From: Geopsychrobacter sp.
Lineage (GTDB): Bacteria > Desulfobacterota > Desulfuromonadia > Desulfuromonadales > Geopsychrobacteraceae
Length of the DNA stretch: 8,130 bases
Direction: 5' to 3'
Assembly: GCA_030620915.1 (NCBI GenBank)
Contig: JAUXIR010000054.1
Span: 1-8,130 of the forward strand
Shown: positions 1 through 6,372 of the stretch, in pieces
Numbering within the stretch: the first letter of the stretch is position 1
Layout of the letters: the number at the start of each line of letters is the position of its first letter
Program-made: the position numbers and the translations under genes
The notes under the pieces: generated by a model
What the model saw: only the letters and a program-made list of their open reading frames with translations
What the model was told of the DNA's origin: nothing
The model's database searches: none

Positions 1-18
1 CCGGCATTCGCACTGAAC

Positions 19-938
19 TCAACCATCGCGCAGCTTGCCGTAGGCGTTGACGGCAGGTGGAGTGCCGCGCCTTTCGTCTGTGACCCAGATCTCGGCGGGG
101 TCGTAGTCGACCTGACGGTTGTGCGCGACCAGCGCCTTGACCACGTACCAGCCAATTTCCCCCCGTTCGGCCAGGCGGGTGATCTCTTCGATGGCAGACC
201 GGTTGTCGAAGCAGACCGGTTGTCGAAGCAGACCGGTCGGTAGGGACGCGGCGAAACCAGGGCGTCGTAGATATCGCAGACCGTGATGATCTCGACCATC
301 GGGTCGGTATCCTTGGTCCCTCGTGGGTAGCCGCTGCCGTTTTTGCGTTCATGATGGTCGCGGGCGACGCGGGCGGCGAAATGGTTGTGGTCGCCCAGAT
401 AGTGGCAGAGGAGAACATAGCCGGCCAGCGGATGATGCTCGAGACGATGACGTTCACTGCGCTTCAGTGGCGAGGTCTTGAGCAGTATCTCCAGTGGTAC
501 GCAGGTCTTGCCAACATCATGGGTCGGGCTGGCAAAACTCTCGCGCAGCCAGTCCCGGCAGTCAGGGATCAGGTCGCGGGCCAGCAGGGTGGTCATGGCG
601 AAGACCATCAGGATATGGCGGTAGGTGTAAAAATCGCGTTGGTGAAAGTAGTCGAGGGTTTCCAGGCAGGGAACGATGATGCTGACCTCTTCCATTATCG
701 TCCAGAGCTCGCGTTGTGCCTCGCTATCGCCGAAGATGACAGAGTAGGGCTGGCTGTTCATGAACTGCTGCAGATCGCGCCTGACACTGTCATGATCGAG
801 CAGCGAGCGGAACTGGTGACGGCCCTGGCCTGTCGCCGCAACCTCCCGCAGGACCGCTTCATCGAGTTGCGTGCCGGCTGGAAGCAGTTGTTGTCCGTCC
901 AGGGTGTGAACCGGATAGTTCAAGGTTGGTGGCAGCAT
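19..938 (-). pseudogene. HD-GYP domain protein, frameshifted near its 3' end by a 17-bp tandem duplication
   Basis: HD-GYP proteins are metal-dependent phosphodiesterases that hydrolyse cyclic di-GMP. Read on the minus strand from the ATG at 938-936, behind a GGAGGG ribosome site, the frame shows an upstream His in YRH (residue 107), the HD pair in THDVGK (140-141), HHER (195-198), NGSGYPRG (200-207) and CDIYDALVSPRPYRP (221-235). These are the family landmarks in the right order. No receiver or membrane domain precedes them. After about residue 240 a 17-bp tandem duplication (194-237) shifts the frame. The shifted frame stays open to the window edge but reads as low-quality Ser/Thr/Pro/Arg-rich sequence. 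With one repeat copy removed, the frame continues as NRSAIEEITRLAERGEIGWY and ends at TGA 21-19, giving 300 residues. The catalytic core lies before the break, so residual activity is possible. The D-to-N in the usual HHExxDGxGYP also occurs in other family members. An assembly error is not excluded. Confidence 0.85.
194..237. repeat. 17-bp direct tandem repeat, about 2.6 copies
   Basis: The unit GCAGACCGGTTGTCGAA occurs at 194-210 and again at 211-227, followed by its first ten bases at 228-237. Because 17 is not a multiple of three, the extra unit shifts the HD-GYP frame. Without the extra copy, the locus would still hold a 10-bp direct repeat (GCAGACCGGT) spaced by 7 bp, a natural substrate for replication slippage. 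The event could therefore be a recent, and possibly reversible, duplication. Confidence 0.95.
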
Positions 939-1137
939 ATCTCCCTCCGAAAATAGTCCATGGCAATTCAGCCCCTTGCCGCGAAGCTCAAGACAGGCGT
1001 CAACGGGTCAGTGGCTGGACAAGTTTACCATGTTCTCGCGGATCTTTTATGGCAGGATGGAGCGGGGAGGGGTGCTGTCCTCAGTTGCTCAAAAAATGTT
1101 AGAAGTGAAAGAGTCAGTCTTCAGACAAGGGATAGCA

Positions 1138-1995
1138 ATGATGAAAGATATTGTGCAGGATTTGCTCAAGCATTTGACCCTTGAGCGTCTCGAAGAGAAC
1201 CTTTATCGCGGTCAGAGTCGGGACATCGGCAGCCCCAATGTTTACGGCGGTCAGGTCCTCGCTCAGGCCCTGTTTGCTGCCAGCCAGACCGTTGAAGGAC
1301 GTGATGTTCACTCGCTGCACGCCTATTTTCTTCGCCCTGGAGATAAGACGACACCTGTTGTTTATGAAGTGGATCGGATTCGTGACGGCAAGAGCTATAC
1401 GACCCGCAGAATTGTCGCCATCCAGCGCGGTAAGCCGATCTTCAACATGTCGGCATCCTTCAAGGTCAGAGAAGAGGGTCTCGAACATCAATGCGAGATG
1501 CCCGAGGTGTCGGGTCCGGAAGGCTTGCCGAATCTGACCGAACTTGGCAGGCAGGCATTGGCAGAAATTCCGGAAAAATTAAGCCGCTTTTTAGAGTGGC
1601 AACGGCCCATCGAGTTTCGTCCGGTCCAGCCAACCCATCTCCTCCATCCCGAACCATCCCCGCCGTTTCGGGATGTCTGGATACGCGCCGACGGTGTTCT
1701 GCCCGATGACCCGGCGATGCACAGGGTTTTGTTGGCTTACGCGTCCGATTATTCTCTTCTCGCCACCGCCTTGTTGCCCCATGGCTTGACCTTTTCTCAG
1801 GGCGCAATACGAGCCGCAAGCCTTGATCACGCCATGTGGTTTCATCGCGACTTCCGCCTGGACGACTGGCTGCTCTATTCGATGGACAGCCCAAGTATGT
1901 CCCATGGCCGTGGCTTCAGCCGTGGCAATCTCTTCACCCGCGATGGCAAGCTGGTGGCGTCCGTGGCTCAGGAGGGGATGATCCGCAAGATCTGA
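1138..1995 (+). CDS. tesB: Acyl-CoA thioesterase II (TesB family)
   Basis: TesB hydrolyses medium- and long-chain acyl-CoA to free fatty acid and CoA in the cytoplasm. The 285-residue product matches the length of E. coli TesB (286) and carries both hotdog halves. The N-terminal half includes ENLYRGQSRDIG, VYGGQVLAQAL, HSLHAYFLRPGD and RRIVAIQRGKPIF. The C-terminal half includes YASDYSLL, SLDHAMWFHRDF, WLLYSMDSPS and VASVAQEGMIR. Counted from this start, the catalytic positions are Asp204, Ser228 and Gln278, matching E. coli Asp204, Thr228 and Gln278. Ser replaces Thr conservatively and keeps the hydroxyl. Two ATGs are adjacent, at 1138 and 1141, and AAGGGA (1127-1132) lies 5 or 8 bases upstream, so either may be used. 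An in-frame TTG at 976 would add 54 residues unlike the family and is rejected. The gene is convergent with the next gene, with a 7-base gap. Confidence 0.95.
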   Translation: MMKDIVQDLLKHLTLERLEENLYRGQSRDIGSPNVYGGQVLAQALFAASQTVEGRDVHSLHAYFLRPGDKTTPVVYEVDRIRDGKSYTTRRIVAIQRGKPIFNMSASFKVREEGLEHQCEMPEVSGPEGLPNLTELGRQALAEIPEKLSRFLEWQRPIEFRPVQPTHLLHPEPSPPFRDVWIRADGVLPDDPAMHRVLLAYASDYSLLATALLPHGLTFSQGAIRAASLDHAMWFHRDFRLDDWLLYSMDSPSMSHGRGFSRGNLFTRDGKLVASVAQEGMIRKI

Positions 1996-2002
1996 CCGTT
2001 TC

Positions 2003-2515
2003 CTAGAACCGCCAGTTGACAAAGGGCATAACGGGTGCAACCTCGTCGGGGAAATTACTGAACCAAAGTTTCGTATTATTCATGATGTTGATGAATCCGA
2101 CCTGCACCCCTTTATCGGAGGTTTCGGCAAAGTTGACAAAACCGAGTTGGATGCCATTCAACCTTTCTGCATAGTTGAATGCAGCCCATTGCAACCCGGT
2201 GAATTTTACGGCAGTATAATTGGCGATCCAGGCGATCTGCGCCCCTTCATAGCTCTCCGCATAATTTGCCAATAAACCGAGGGAGATGCCTGAACTATTG
2301 CCTGTTGAGCCGTTGACAATCCCGAGCGTTAGGGCGTTTTGCGGATTTTCACCCCAGATGCCGAGGGAGACACCCTTGATGTGGGTGGCTTTGGAGTGAA
2401 TGGCAATATCCGGGATCAAGCTCAACTGGAAGCCTTGTGCTCCTGCTGACTTTGTCTCGGCAAAAGCCCCTGTGGCAAAGAAGCAAGCTATTAATACCAG
2501 TACAAGTTTCTTCAT
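2003..2515 (-). CDS. Small exported short-repeat protein, LA_2272/VC2662-like
   Basis: The function is unknown. The 170-residue product begins with a clear Sec signal peptide (MKK, hydrophobic core, likely cleavage after AFA at residue 19). Residues about 47-147 form roughly seven units of 13-16 residues with the pattern G-[IV]-x-L-G-[FIL]-x-N-x-A, for example GVSLGIWGEN, GISLGLLANYAE, GIQLGFVNFAE and GVQVGFINI. This resembles the repeat proteins annotated as LA_2272 surface repeat or VC2662 family; I recognise the pattern but cannot confirm membership. The protein ends PFVNWRF. A terminal Phe is typical of outer-membrane beta proteins, so an outer-membrane or surface location is inferred. 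A strong GGAGGAG lies 7 bases before the ATG at 2515; a TTG one codon earlier would sit too close to it. The gene looks AT-richer than its neighbours and is divergent from the glutaredoxin gene. Confidence 0.75.
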   Translation of the reverse strand: MKKLVLVLIACFFATGAFAETKSAGAQGFQLSLIPDIAIHSKATHIKGVSLGIWGENPQNALTLGIVNGSTGNSSGISLGLLANYAESYEGAQIAWIANYTAVKFTGLQWAAFNYAERLNGIQLGFVNFAETSDKGVQVGFINIMNNTKLWFSNFPDEVAPVMPFVNWRF

Positions 2516-2667
2516 CAATTATCTCCTCCGTTTGCTGTTGTTGGAACTCAAGCGTGATTGGGTGCAGACCGATGTTTCAGGCACAGCCGCATTTGTGCAA
2601 TCATAGGCAAAAGAGCCCAATAACACTACTGAAATCAGAGGGAATCATGAAATTCGAGGAGGTTGGA

Positions 2668-3000
2668 ATGCACCGCGTAAAATCAATCCTGTTACTGACT
2701 CTGGTCCTGTTGCTGTTTTCCGGCAGCTGTTTCGCCGCGAACAACAAGACCTATCGCAAGACCCCCAAGCACCAGATTGAGCTGTATGTCACCAACTGGT
2801 GTCCCTATTGCAAAAAAGCCGAAGACTATCTGGACCAGCAAGGGGTTCGGTATCGCATCTATGATATCGAAAAGGATGCTGATGCGGCCAAGCGCAAGAA
2901 CCAGCTGACCGGGCGCAGAGGGGTCCCCTTTGCCATGATCAACGGGGTTGCGATCAATGGCTGGTCTAAGGACGCCTATGCCGAGGCCTTAAGGAGGTAA
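2668..3000 (+). CDS. Secreted glutaredoxin-like protein with a CPYC active site
   Basis: This is a thiol-disulfide oxidoreductase of the glutaredoxin/thioredoxin fold, 110 residues long. Residues 1-23 are a signal peptide (MHRVK, a Leu-rich core, cleavage predicted after CFA). The Cys at 21 does not sit in a proper lipobox, so signal peptidase I is more likely than lipidation. The mature domain starts with a beta strand (QIELYVTNW), then the redox motif CPYC at 45-48. It continues with YRIYDIEKD, the cis-Pro loop GVPFAMING (Pro87), and GWSKDAYAEAL, which form the glutathione-side elements of glutaredoxins. Export is unusual for a CPYC glutaredoxin. Function in the periplasm is inferred: disulfide reduction or isomerisation, or metal or copper handling. 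GAGGAGG (2656-2662) supports the ATG at 2668. An in-frame ATG at 2647 with AGAGGGA before it would add MKFEEVG and weaken the signal peptide. The gene is coupled to the GFA-family gene 2 bases downstream. Confidence 0.88.
   Translation: MHRVKSILLLTLVLLLFSGSCFAANNKTYRKTPKHQIELYVTNWCPYCKKAEDYLDQQGVRYRIYDIEKDADAAKRKNQLTGRRGVPFAMINGVAINGWSKDAYAEALRR
2991..2997 (+). promoter_or_regulatory. Ribosome binding site embedded in the last codons of the glutaredoxin gene
   Basis: AAGGAGG, a near-perfect Shine-Dalgarno sequence, overlaps the last sense codons (AGG AGG, Arg-Arg) of the glutaredoxin gene. It lies 5 bases before the ATG at 3003. The layout implies one transcript and translational coupling, and it fixes the start of the downstream gene. 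Confidence 0.85.
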
Positions 3001-3002
3001 CA

Positions 3003-3449
3003 ATGAAGGCAATTGAGGAAATCACCGGCCGTTGTCATTGCGGCAACATCGAATACACTTTCTTCTCCCCGTTGCTGAAGACCGAACTGCCGATCCGCAC
3101 CTGTGATTGCTCCTTCTGTGTCAAGCAGGGTGCCTGCTACATCTCGCACCCCAGGGGGCGGCTGCAGGTGCAGATCAAGGACCGGTCGCAGGTTAAAGCC
3201 TACCGCTTCGGCACTGAGAGCGCCGATGCGATGGTCTGTTCCATCTGCGGGGTCTATCCCTTTATCACCACCGAACTGGACGGCCAGACCTACGCCGTGC
3301 TCAACGCCAACAGTATCAACGGGCTGCATATCGACCACGCCGCCATCCCGCCGGCCCTGCATCTGGAGAATCTCTCTGTCGAAGAGCGGATCGAGCGCTG
3401 GAAGAAGGGCTGGATCGGGCAGGTTGAGATCAACTATGGTCAGGATTGA
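3003..3449 (+). CDS. GFA-family zinc protein (CENP-V/GFA domain)
   Basis: The family is named after the glutathione-dependent formaldehyde-activating protein Gfa, but most members have no proven reaction. The 148-residue product carries the complete cysteine set: CHC at 11-13, CDCSFC giving Cys34, Cys36 and Cys39, and CSIC giving Cys79 and Cys82. In the family, these seven cysteines bind one structural and one putative catalytic zinc. GRCHCGNIEYTF, VKQGACY, the KAYRFG strand and CGVYPF are further typical elements. There is no signal peptide, so it is cytoplasmic while its partner is exported. The C-terminus (LSVEERIERWKKGW) is helical. A glutathione-linked pairing with glutaredoxin is tempting, but no formaldehyde dehydrogenase gene is nearby. 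The start is fixed by AAGGAGG 5 bases upstream. The specific substrate is unknown. Confidence 0.9.
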   Translation: MKAIEEITGRCHCGNIEYTFFSPLLKTELPIRTCDCSFCVKQGACYISHPRGRLQVQIKDRSQVKAYRFGTESADAMVCSICGVYPFITTELDGQTYAVLNANSINGLHIDHAAIPPALHLENLSVEERIERWKKGWIGQVEINYGQD

Positions 3450-3516
3450 GTCATAGCCCGCTGCCCCAGGGAGCCGATCAGGATATCGAAATGGTCGACC
3501 CGGTCCGATCCTGAAG

Positions 3517-3541
3517 GACAATGACCGGTTCATCGGTTGTC
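3517..3541. other. Imperfect inverted repeat between convergent genes
   Basis: GACA-atg-ACCG, a 6-base loop GTTCAT, then CGGT-TGTC form an 8-bp stem interrupted by a 3-base bulge. It lies in the 101-bp gap between the ends of the GFA-family gene and the Cfa homologue, where a bidirectional terminator would be expected. It lacks a T-run on either side, so a terminator role is only weakly supported. Confidence 0.25.
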
Positions 3542-3550
3542 CCCTGTTGA

Positions 3551-4669
3551 CTAACGAGGCGCCCGATAGCCGCCCGGAATCCCGTTTTTTGAAAAAACAA
3601 TCTGCCAGAGCTGGTTTTCCCGGGCGCGGAAAGCTCCTGCGCAGCAGAGCAGGTAGTAGCACCACATCCGGTAAAATCGTTGATCGTAAGCATGCTTGAG
3701 CTTGGGCCAGGCGGTCACAAAGTTTTCGTGCCAGGCCATGAGAGTCTTGTCGTAGTCGGAGCCAAAGTTATGCCAGTCCTCGATAATGAATAGCCCTTCG
3801 CCGGCGCTGGTAATCTGTTTTGCCGATGGGAGCATGCTGTTGGGGAAGATGTAGTGTTCAATCCATGGATCGACAATTATTTCCGATCTGTTGCCGCCGA
3901 TGGTTTGCAACAGGAAAAGCCCGTCATCATTAAGCATCCGGGCGACTGTCTTCATGTAAGAACGGTAGTTTTTATAGCCGACATGCTCGAACATGCCGAT
4001 AGAAAGAATCCTGTCGAACGATCCGCCGACTGTGCGGTAATCCTGCAACAGAATCTGCACCGGCAGTTTCCGGCATTGTTCTTGTGCCAGGCCGGCCTGT
4101 TGGGCGGAGACGGTGCAGCCGACTACTTCAACCTCATAGCGCTCGGCAATGAATTTAGCCGTTCCGCCCCAGCCGCAGCCGATATCCAGTAGCCGCATCC
4201 CCGGCTGCAGATCGAGCTTGCGACAGACCAGGTCGAGTTTGTTCTCCTGGGCCTGTTCCAGGGTCGCGGCTTCCGGCCAGTAGCCGCAACTGTAAATCAT
4301 TCTGGAATCGAGCATCTGGCGGTAGAGATCGTTGCCGATGTCGTAATGATGCCGACCTATCTTAAAAGCCTGTGATCGGCTTTGGCGGTTGCTCAGTTTG
4401 GCACGCAGAATATCAAGCATGACGGTCGGCGCTCGAAATTTGCACTCAAGTCCGGCTTTCATGACCTGGCAAAAAAACTGGTCGAGACAAGGGCAATCCC
4501 ACCAGCCATCCATGTAGGACTCGCCGGCACCGAGAGTCCCCTGGGCCAGCACTCTACGGAAGAAACCTTGTTTATGAACCTGAATATCCCAAGGTTGATT
4601 CCCATCGATATGGACATCTGCCAGAGCCAGCAAGTTTTCGACCCTGTTGCGGAAACTGTTGATGGCCAT
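3551..4669 (-). CDS. cfa: Cyclopropane fatty acid synthase homologue (SAM-dependent)
   Basis: Cfa transfers the methyl carbon of S-adenosylmethionine onto the cis double bond of phospholipid acyl chains at the inner face of the membrane. The 372-residue product (E. coli 382) aligns over its full length. Recognisable parts are HYDIGNDLY (108-116), DSRMIYSCGYW (121-131), the SAM motif LDIGCGWGG (161-169), LLQDYR (207-212), MFEHVGYKNY (226-235), VDPWIEHYIFPN (266-277), EDWHNFGSDY (297-306) and AGAFRAR (344-350). With a constant offset of 11 from E. coli numbering, the bicarbonate-site residues Cys139, Glu239, Ile268 and Tyr317 are kept as Cys128, Glu228, Ile257 and Tyr306. E. coli His266 is Gln255 here (LLQTIGG). 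The start at 4669 has GAGGGAG just upstream. It follows the acyl-CoA dehydrogenase gene by 68 bp on the same strand. Methyl transfer without ring closure is a less likely alternative activity. Confidence 0.93.
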   Translation of the reverse strand: MAINSFRNRVENLLALADVHIDGNQPWDIQVHKQGFFRRVLAQGTLGAGESYMDGWWDCPCLDQFFCQVMKAGLECKFRAPTVMLDILRAKLSNRQSRSQAFKIGRHHYDIGNDLYRQMLDSRMIYSCGYWPEAATLEQAQENKLDLVCRKLDLQPGMRLLDIGCGWGGTAKFIAERYEVEVVGCTVSAQQAGLAQEQCRKLPVQILLQDYRTVGGSFDRILSIGMFEHVGYKNYRSYMKTVARMLNDDGLFLLQTIGGNRSEIIVDPWIEHYIFPNSMLPSAKQITSAGEGLFIIEDWHNFGSDYDKTLMAWHENFVTAWPKLKHAYDQRFYRMWCYYLLCCAGAFRARENQLWQIVFSKNGIPGGYRAPR

Positions 4670-4685
4670 GGCTTTCTCCCTCGGC

Positions 4686-4725
4686 AGGTTTGGGCAAGCC
4701 GGACAGCCTCTATCCGGTAAAACCT
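4686..4725. other. Nested inverted repeat in the dehydrogenase-cfa gap
   Basis: AGGTTT (4686-4691) pairs with AAACCT (4720-4725), and inside it CCGGA (4699-4703) pairs with TCCGG (4713-4717). The hairpin would lie in the 68-bp leader between the dehydrogenase stop and the cfa start. There is no T-run on the minus transcript, so it is not an ordinary terminator. It may modulate cfa translation or mRNA processing, or be chance. Confidence 0.3.
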
Positions 4726-4737
4726 ATATTTTCCCAC

Positions 4738-6195
4738 TTAAACAGCGCGCTGCTTTTCTAACAGGGTCTTTGCCGTAAACTGGGCCAGCTCACGGAACAG
4801 CGATTCGGAGCCGGCTTCCATCTCTTCCTGCGGCAACTGCAGATGGGTCTCGATCCGCGCGCTCCAATCGGCCAGCATATCGGGCGCGGGCAAGGGCGCC
4901 AGATGTTGCAGCAGCAGGGTGTGAGCGTCCTTGCGCTGCATAACCTCAAGGCCATCAAGGATCTGCCGGTGCGGGGTACCCTCCCAGATTGCCAGGATCA
5001 TTGCCTCGCGCAACCAGCGCTCGATCGAATATTCTCCGAGGGTGCCGATTCCGCCATGAACCTCCATGCACCATTTGGCACTCTGTACGGCGAACTCGGC
5101 GGTCCAGTATTTGGCCAGATGAGCGACCAGCCGAAACAGATGATAACGCTCGGAGTAGGGTGGTTTCTCCAGCCAGACCGTATTAAGCAGGCGTAGCGCT
5201 TCCCAGGCCAGGGCCAGCGCCTCCTGAAGACCTTGCCAGCGCTCATCGAACTGACGTCTGAGCAGGGGCTGCTCGACAATCGGTTTGCCGAATGCCCATC
5301 GTCCCCTCGCAAAAGAATGGGCTTCGCTGATGGCCCGCTGGGCCAGGCCAACGCTGCCGATCGCGTTGGCCACCCGGGAGAGGTTGAGCACCTCGAGAAT
5401 CTGGTAGATACCCCACTCGGCCTTGCCGAGCAGCCAGGCCTCGCTCTCGCGCAGCTCCACCTCGCCGGTCGGCACGCACCGCGTGGCGATCTTGTCCTTG
5501 ATGCGGCGAATCTGGTAGTTGAGGCCACCGTCTCTGCGTTGTCTCGGCACCAGAAAGAGCGCCAGGCCACGCACGCCCAATGGAGCACCCACCGGCCGGG
5601 CAGCGACCACCGCCAGTTCGGCACCGACGTTGCTGGCAAAATACTTCTCCCCCGTCAGTCGCCAGCTTCTGCCCCTGAGCTCGGCCCGGGTTTCGACGTT
5701 GGCGGCCAGGTCCGATCCGCCCTTGATCTCGGTCATCCAGGTGGCGCCCTGCCAGACGGTCTCATCCCGGCGCAGCATGTGCGGCAAAATACGTTCTCTC
5801 AGCGACCTGGTGCCGTATTTATAAAGCGGCACCGCCGTGCCGAGGGAGACGGTGTAGGGGCAATACAGACCGGTATCATAAAAGGCGGTGATGTAGCCGA
5901 GCAGGTAGAAGGGGAGAAGGGATTTGTTTTCGAAGGTCCGCCAGAGCACCCCGCGGCGGTAGCCTTCGAGCAGTAATTTTCGATACTCAGGGCCCAGCAA
6001 GACCTCGTCACAGCGCTCGCCAAAGCGATCGAACATCCTCAACCAGGGCGTCCCGCCCCGATCGACCGCCTCCGAGATGGCCTTGCCGTCCCGTTCCCAC
6101 CAGTTTTCAAAGTCGCGCAGTTCAGCCTCGAGCGGTAGGACGCCGAGCATCTGGCGCAGGAAATCACTGGGAGAAGAGAGGGTTGCGAAGCTCAT
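4738..6195 (-). CDS. Acyl-CoA dehydrogenase, AidB/ACAD11-like
   Basis: This is a flavin (FAD) enzyme that removes two hydrogens from the alpha-beta bond of acyl-CoA. The 485-residue product is longer than ordinary short- or medium-chain dehydrogenases (about 380-400). Its layout resembles AidB: a long helical N-terminal half (about 1-145), the mid-domain motif WMTEIKGGSDLAANVETRA (153-171) with GEKYFAS (182-188), then the C-terminal helical domain. That domain holds NLSRVANAIGSVGLAQRA (271-288), ARGRWAFGK (296-304), EVHGGIGTLGEYSIERWLRE (378-397) and IWEGTPHRQILDGLEVM (403-419). Glu405 in WEGT sits where the catalytic Glu of medium-chain enzymes is found (YEGT). About 60 residues follow that motif and I cannot assign them. 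GGAGG 7 bases upstream supports the ATG at 6195. The substrate is unknown; neighbours suggest a fatty acyl chain. It heads a likely operon with cfa and is divergent from the synthetase. Confidence 0.92.
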   Translation of the reverse strand: MSFATLSSPSDFLRQMLGVLPLEAELRDFENWWERDGKAISEAVDRGGTPWLRMFDRFGERCDEVLLGPEYRKLLLEGYRRGVLWRTFENKSLLPFYLLGYITAFYDTGLYCPYTVSLGTAVPLYKYGTRSLRERILPHMLRRDETVWQGATWMTEIKGGSDLAANVETRAELRGRSWRLTGEKYFASNVGAELAVVAARPVGAPLGVRGLALFLVPRQRRDGGLNYQIRRIKDKIATRCVPTGEVELRESEAWLLGKAEWGIYQILEVLNLSRVANAIGSVGLAQRAISEAHSFARGRWAFGKPIVEQPLLRRQFDERWQGLQEALALAWEALRLLNTVWLEKPPYSERYHLFRLVAHLAKYWTAEFAVQSAKWCMEVHGGIGTLGEYSIERWLREAMILAIWEGTPHRQILDGLEVMQRKDAHTLLLQHLAPLPAPDMLADWSARIETHLQLPQEEMEAGSESLFRELAQFTAKTLLEKQRAV

Positions 6196-6205
6196 AGGGG
6201 CCCCT
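6196..6205. promoter_or_regulatory. AGGGGCCCCT palindrome between the dehydrogenase Shine-Dalgarno and its ATG
   Basis: A perfect 10-bp palindrome directly abuts the start codon of the dehydrogenase and includes the last bases of its GGAGG site (6203-6207 on the minus strand). It could pair between molecules, or its G and C halves could mask the ribosome site. It is too tight to form an ordinary hairpin. A functional role is unproven. Confidence 0.3.
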
Positions 6206-6216
6206 CCACGGGAAAA

Positions 6217-6236
6217 GTTTAATTCAAACGGTTGGA
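6217..6236. promoter_or_regulatory. Candidate operator upstream of the acyl-CoA dehydrogenase
   Basis: Two overlapping imperfect palindromes share the AAAC block. GTTTAATTCAAAC (6217-6229) matches its own reverse complement at 5 of 6 paired positions. TCAAACGGTTGGA (6224-6236) also matches at 5 of 6. The second resembles the TCAAAC...GTTTGA-type sites bound by TetR-family fatty-acid regulators such as PsrA. The block ends 22 bp from the start codon, where repressor binding would plausibly block transcription. The regulator is not in the window. Confidence 0.4.
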
Positions 6237-6372
6237 CCTGTGACTAGCGTAGCAGCTTTTCATGGGATTTAAACCGGAGCCAATTGATTCATAGGGTGCT
6301 TGGCGGCTGGGCAGGGTAACTCGCGGAAAACAGACGACCCGGCGGATGACGAAAGTGGTGAAAGGAGCGAAA

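Noticed and set aside
351..956. A 201-codon plus-strand open frame opposite the HD-GYP gene
   Set aside because: The minus strand encodes ordered HD-GYP motifs with a good ribosome site, whereas the plus-strand protein has no recognisable domain; it is an antisense shadow.
1016..1050. Possible promoter TGGACA ... TTTTAT upstream of tesB
   Set aside because: The spacing of 23 bases is too long and no better -10 lies at 16-18 bases.
976..1137. N-terminal extension of TesB from a TTG at 976
   Set aside because: TesB proteins start at the position matching 1138/1141; there is a ribosome site there, and the extra 54 residues match nothing in the family.
2581..2598. GCACA/TGTGC inverted repeat in the spacer between the repeat protein and glutaredoxin genes
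   Set aside because: Only 5 bp of stem and no convincing promoter beside it on either strand; probably chance.
5233..5976. A 247-codon plus-strand open frame opposite the acyl-CoA dehydrogenase
   Set aside because: It mirrors the codon pattern of the real minus-strand gene and has no recognisable domain.
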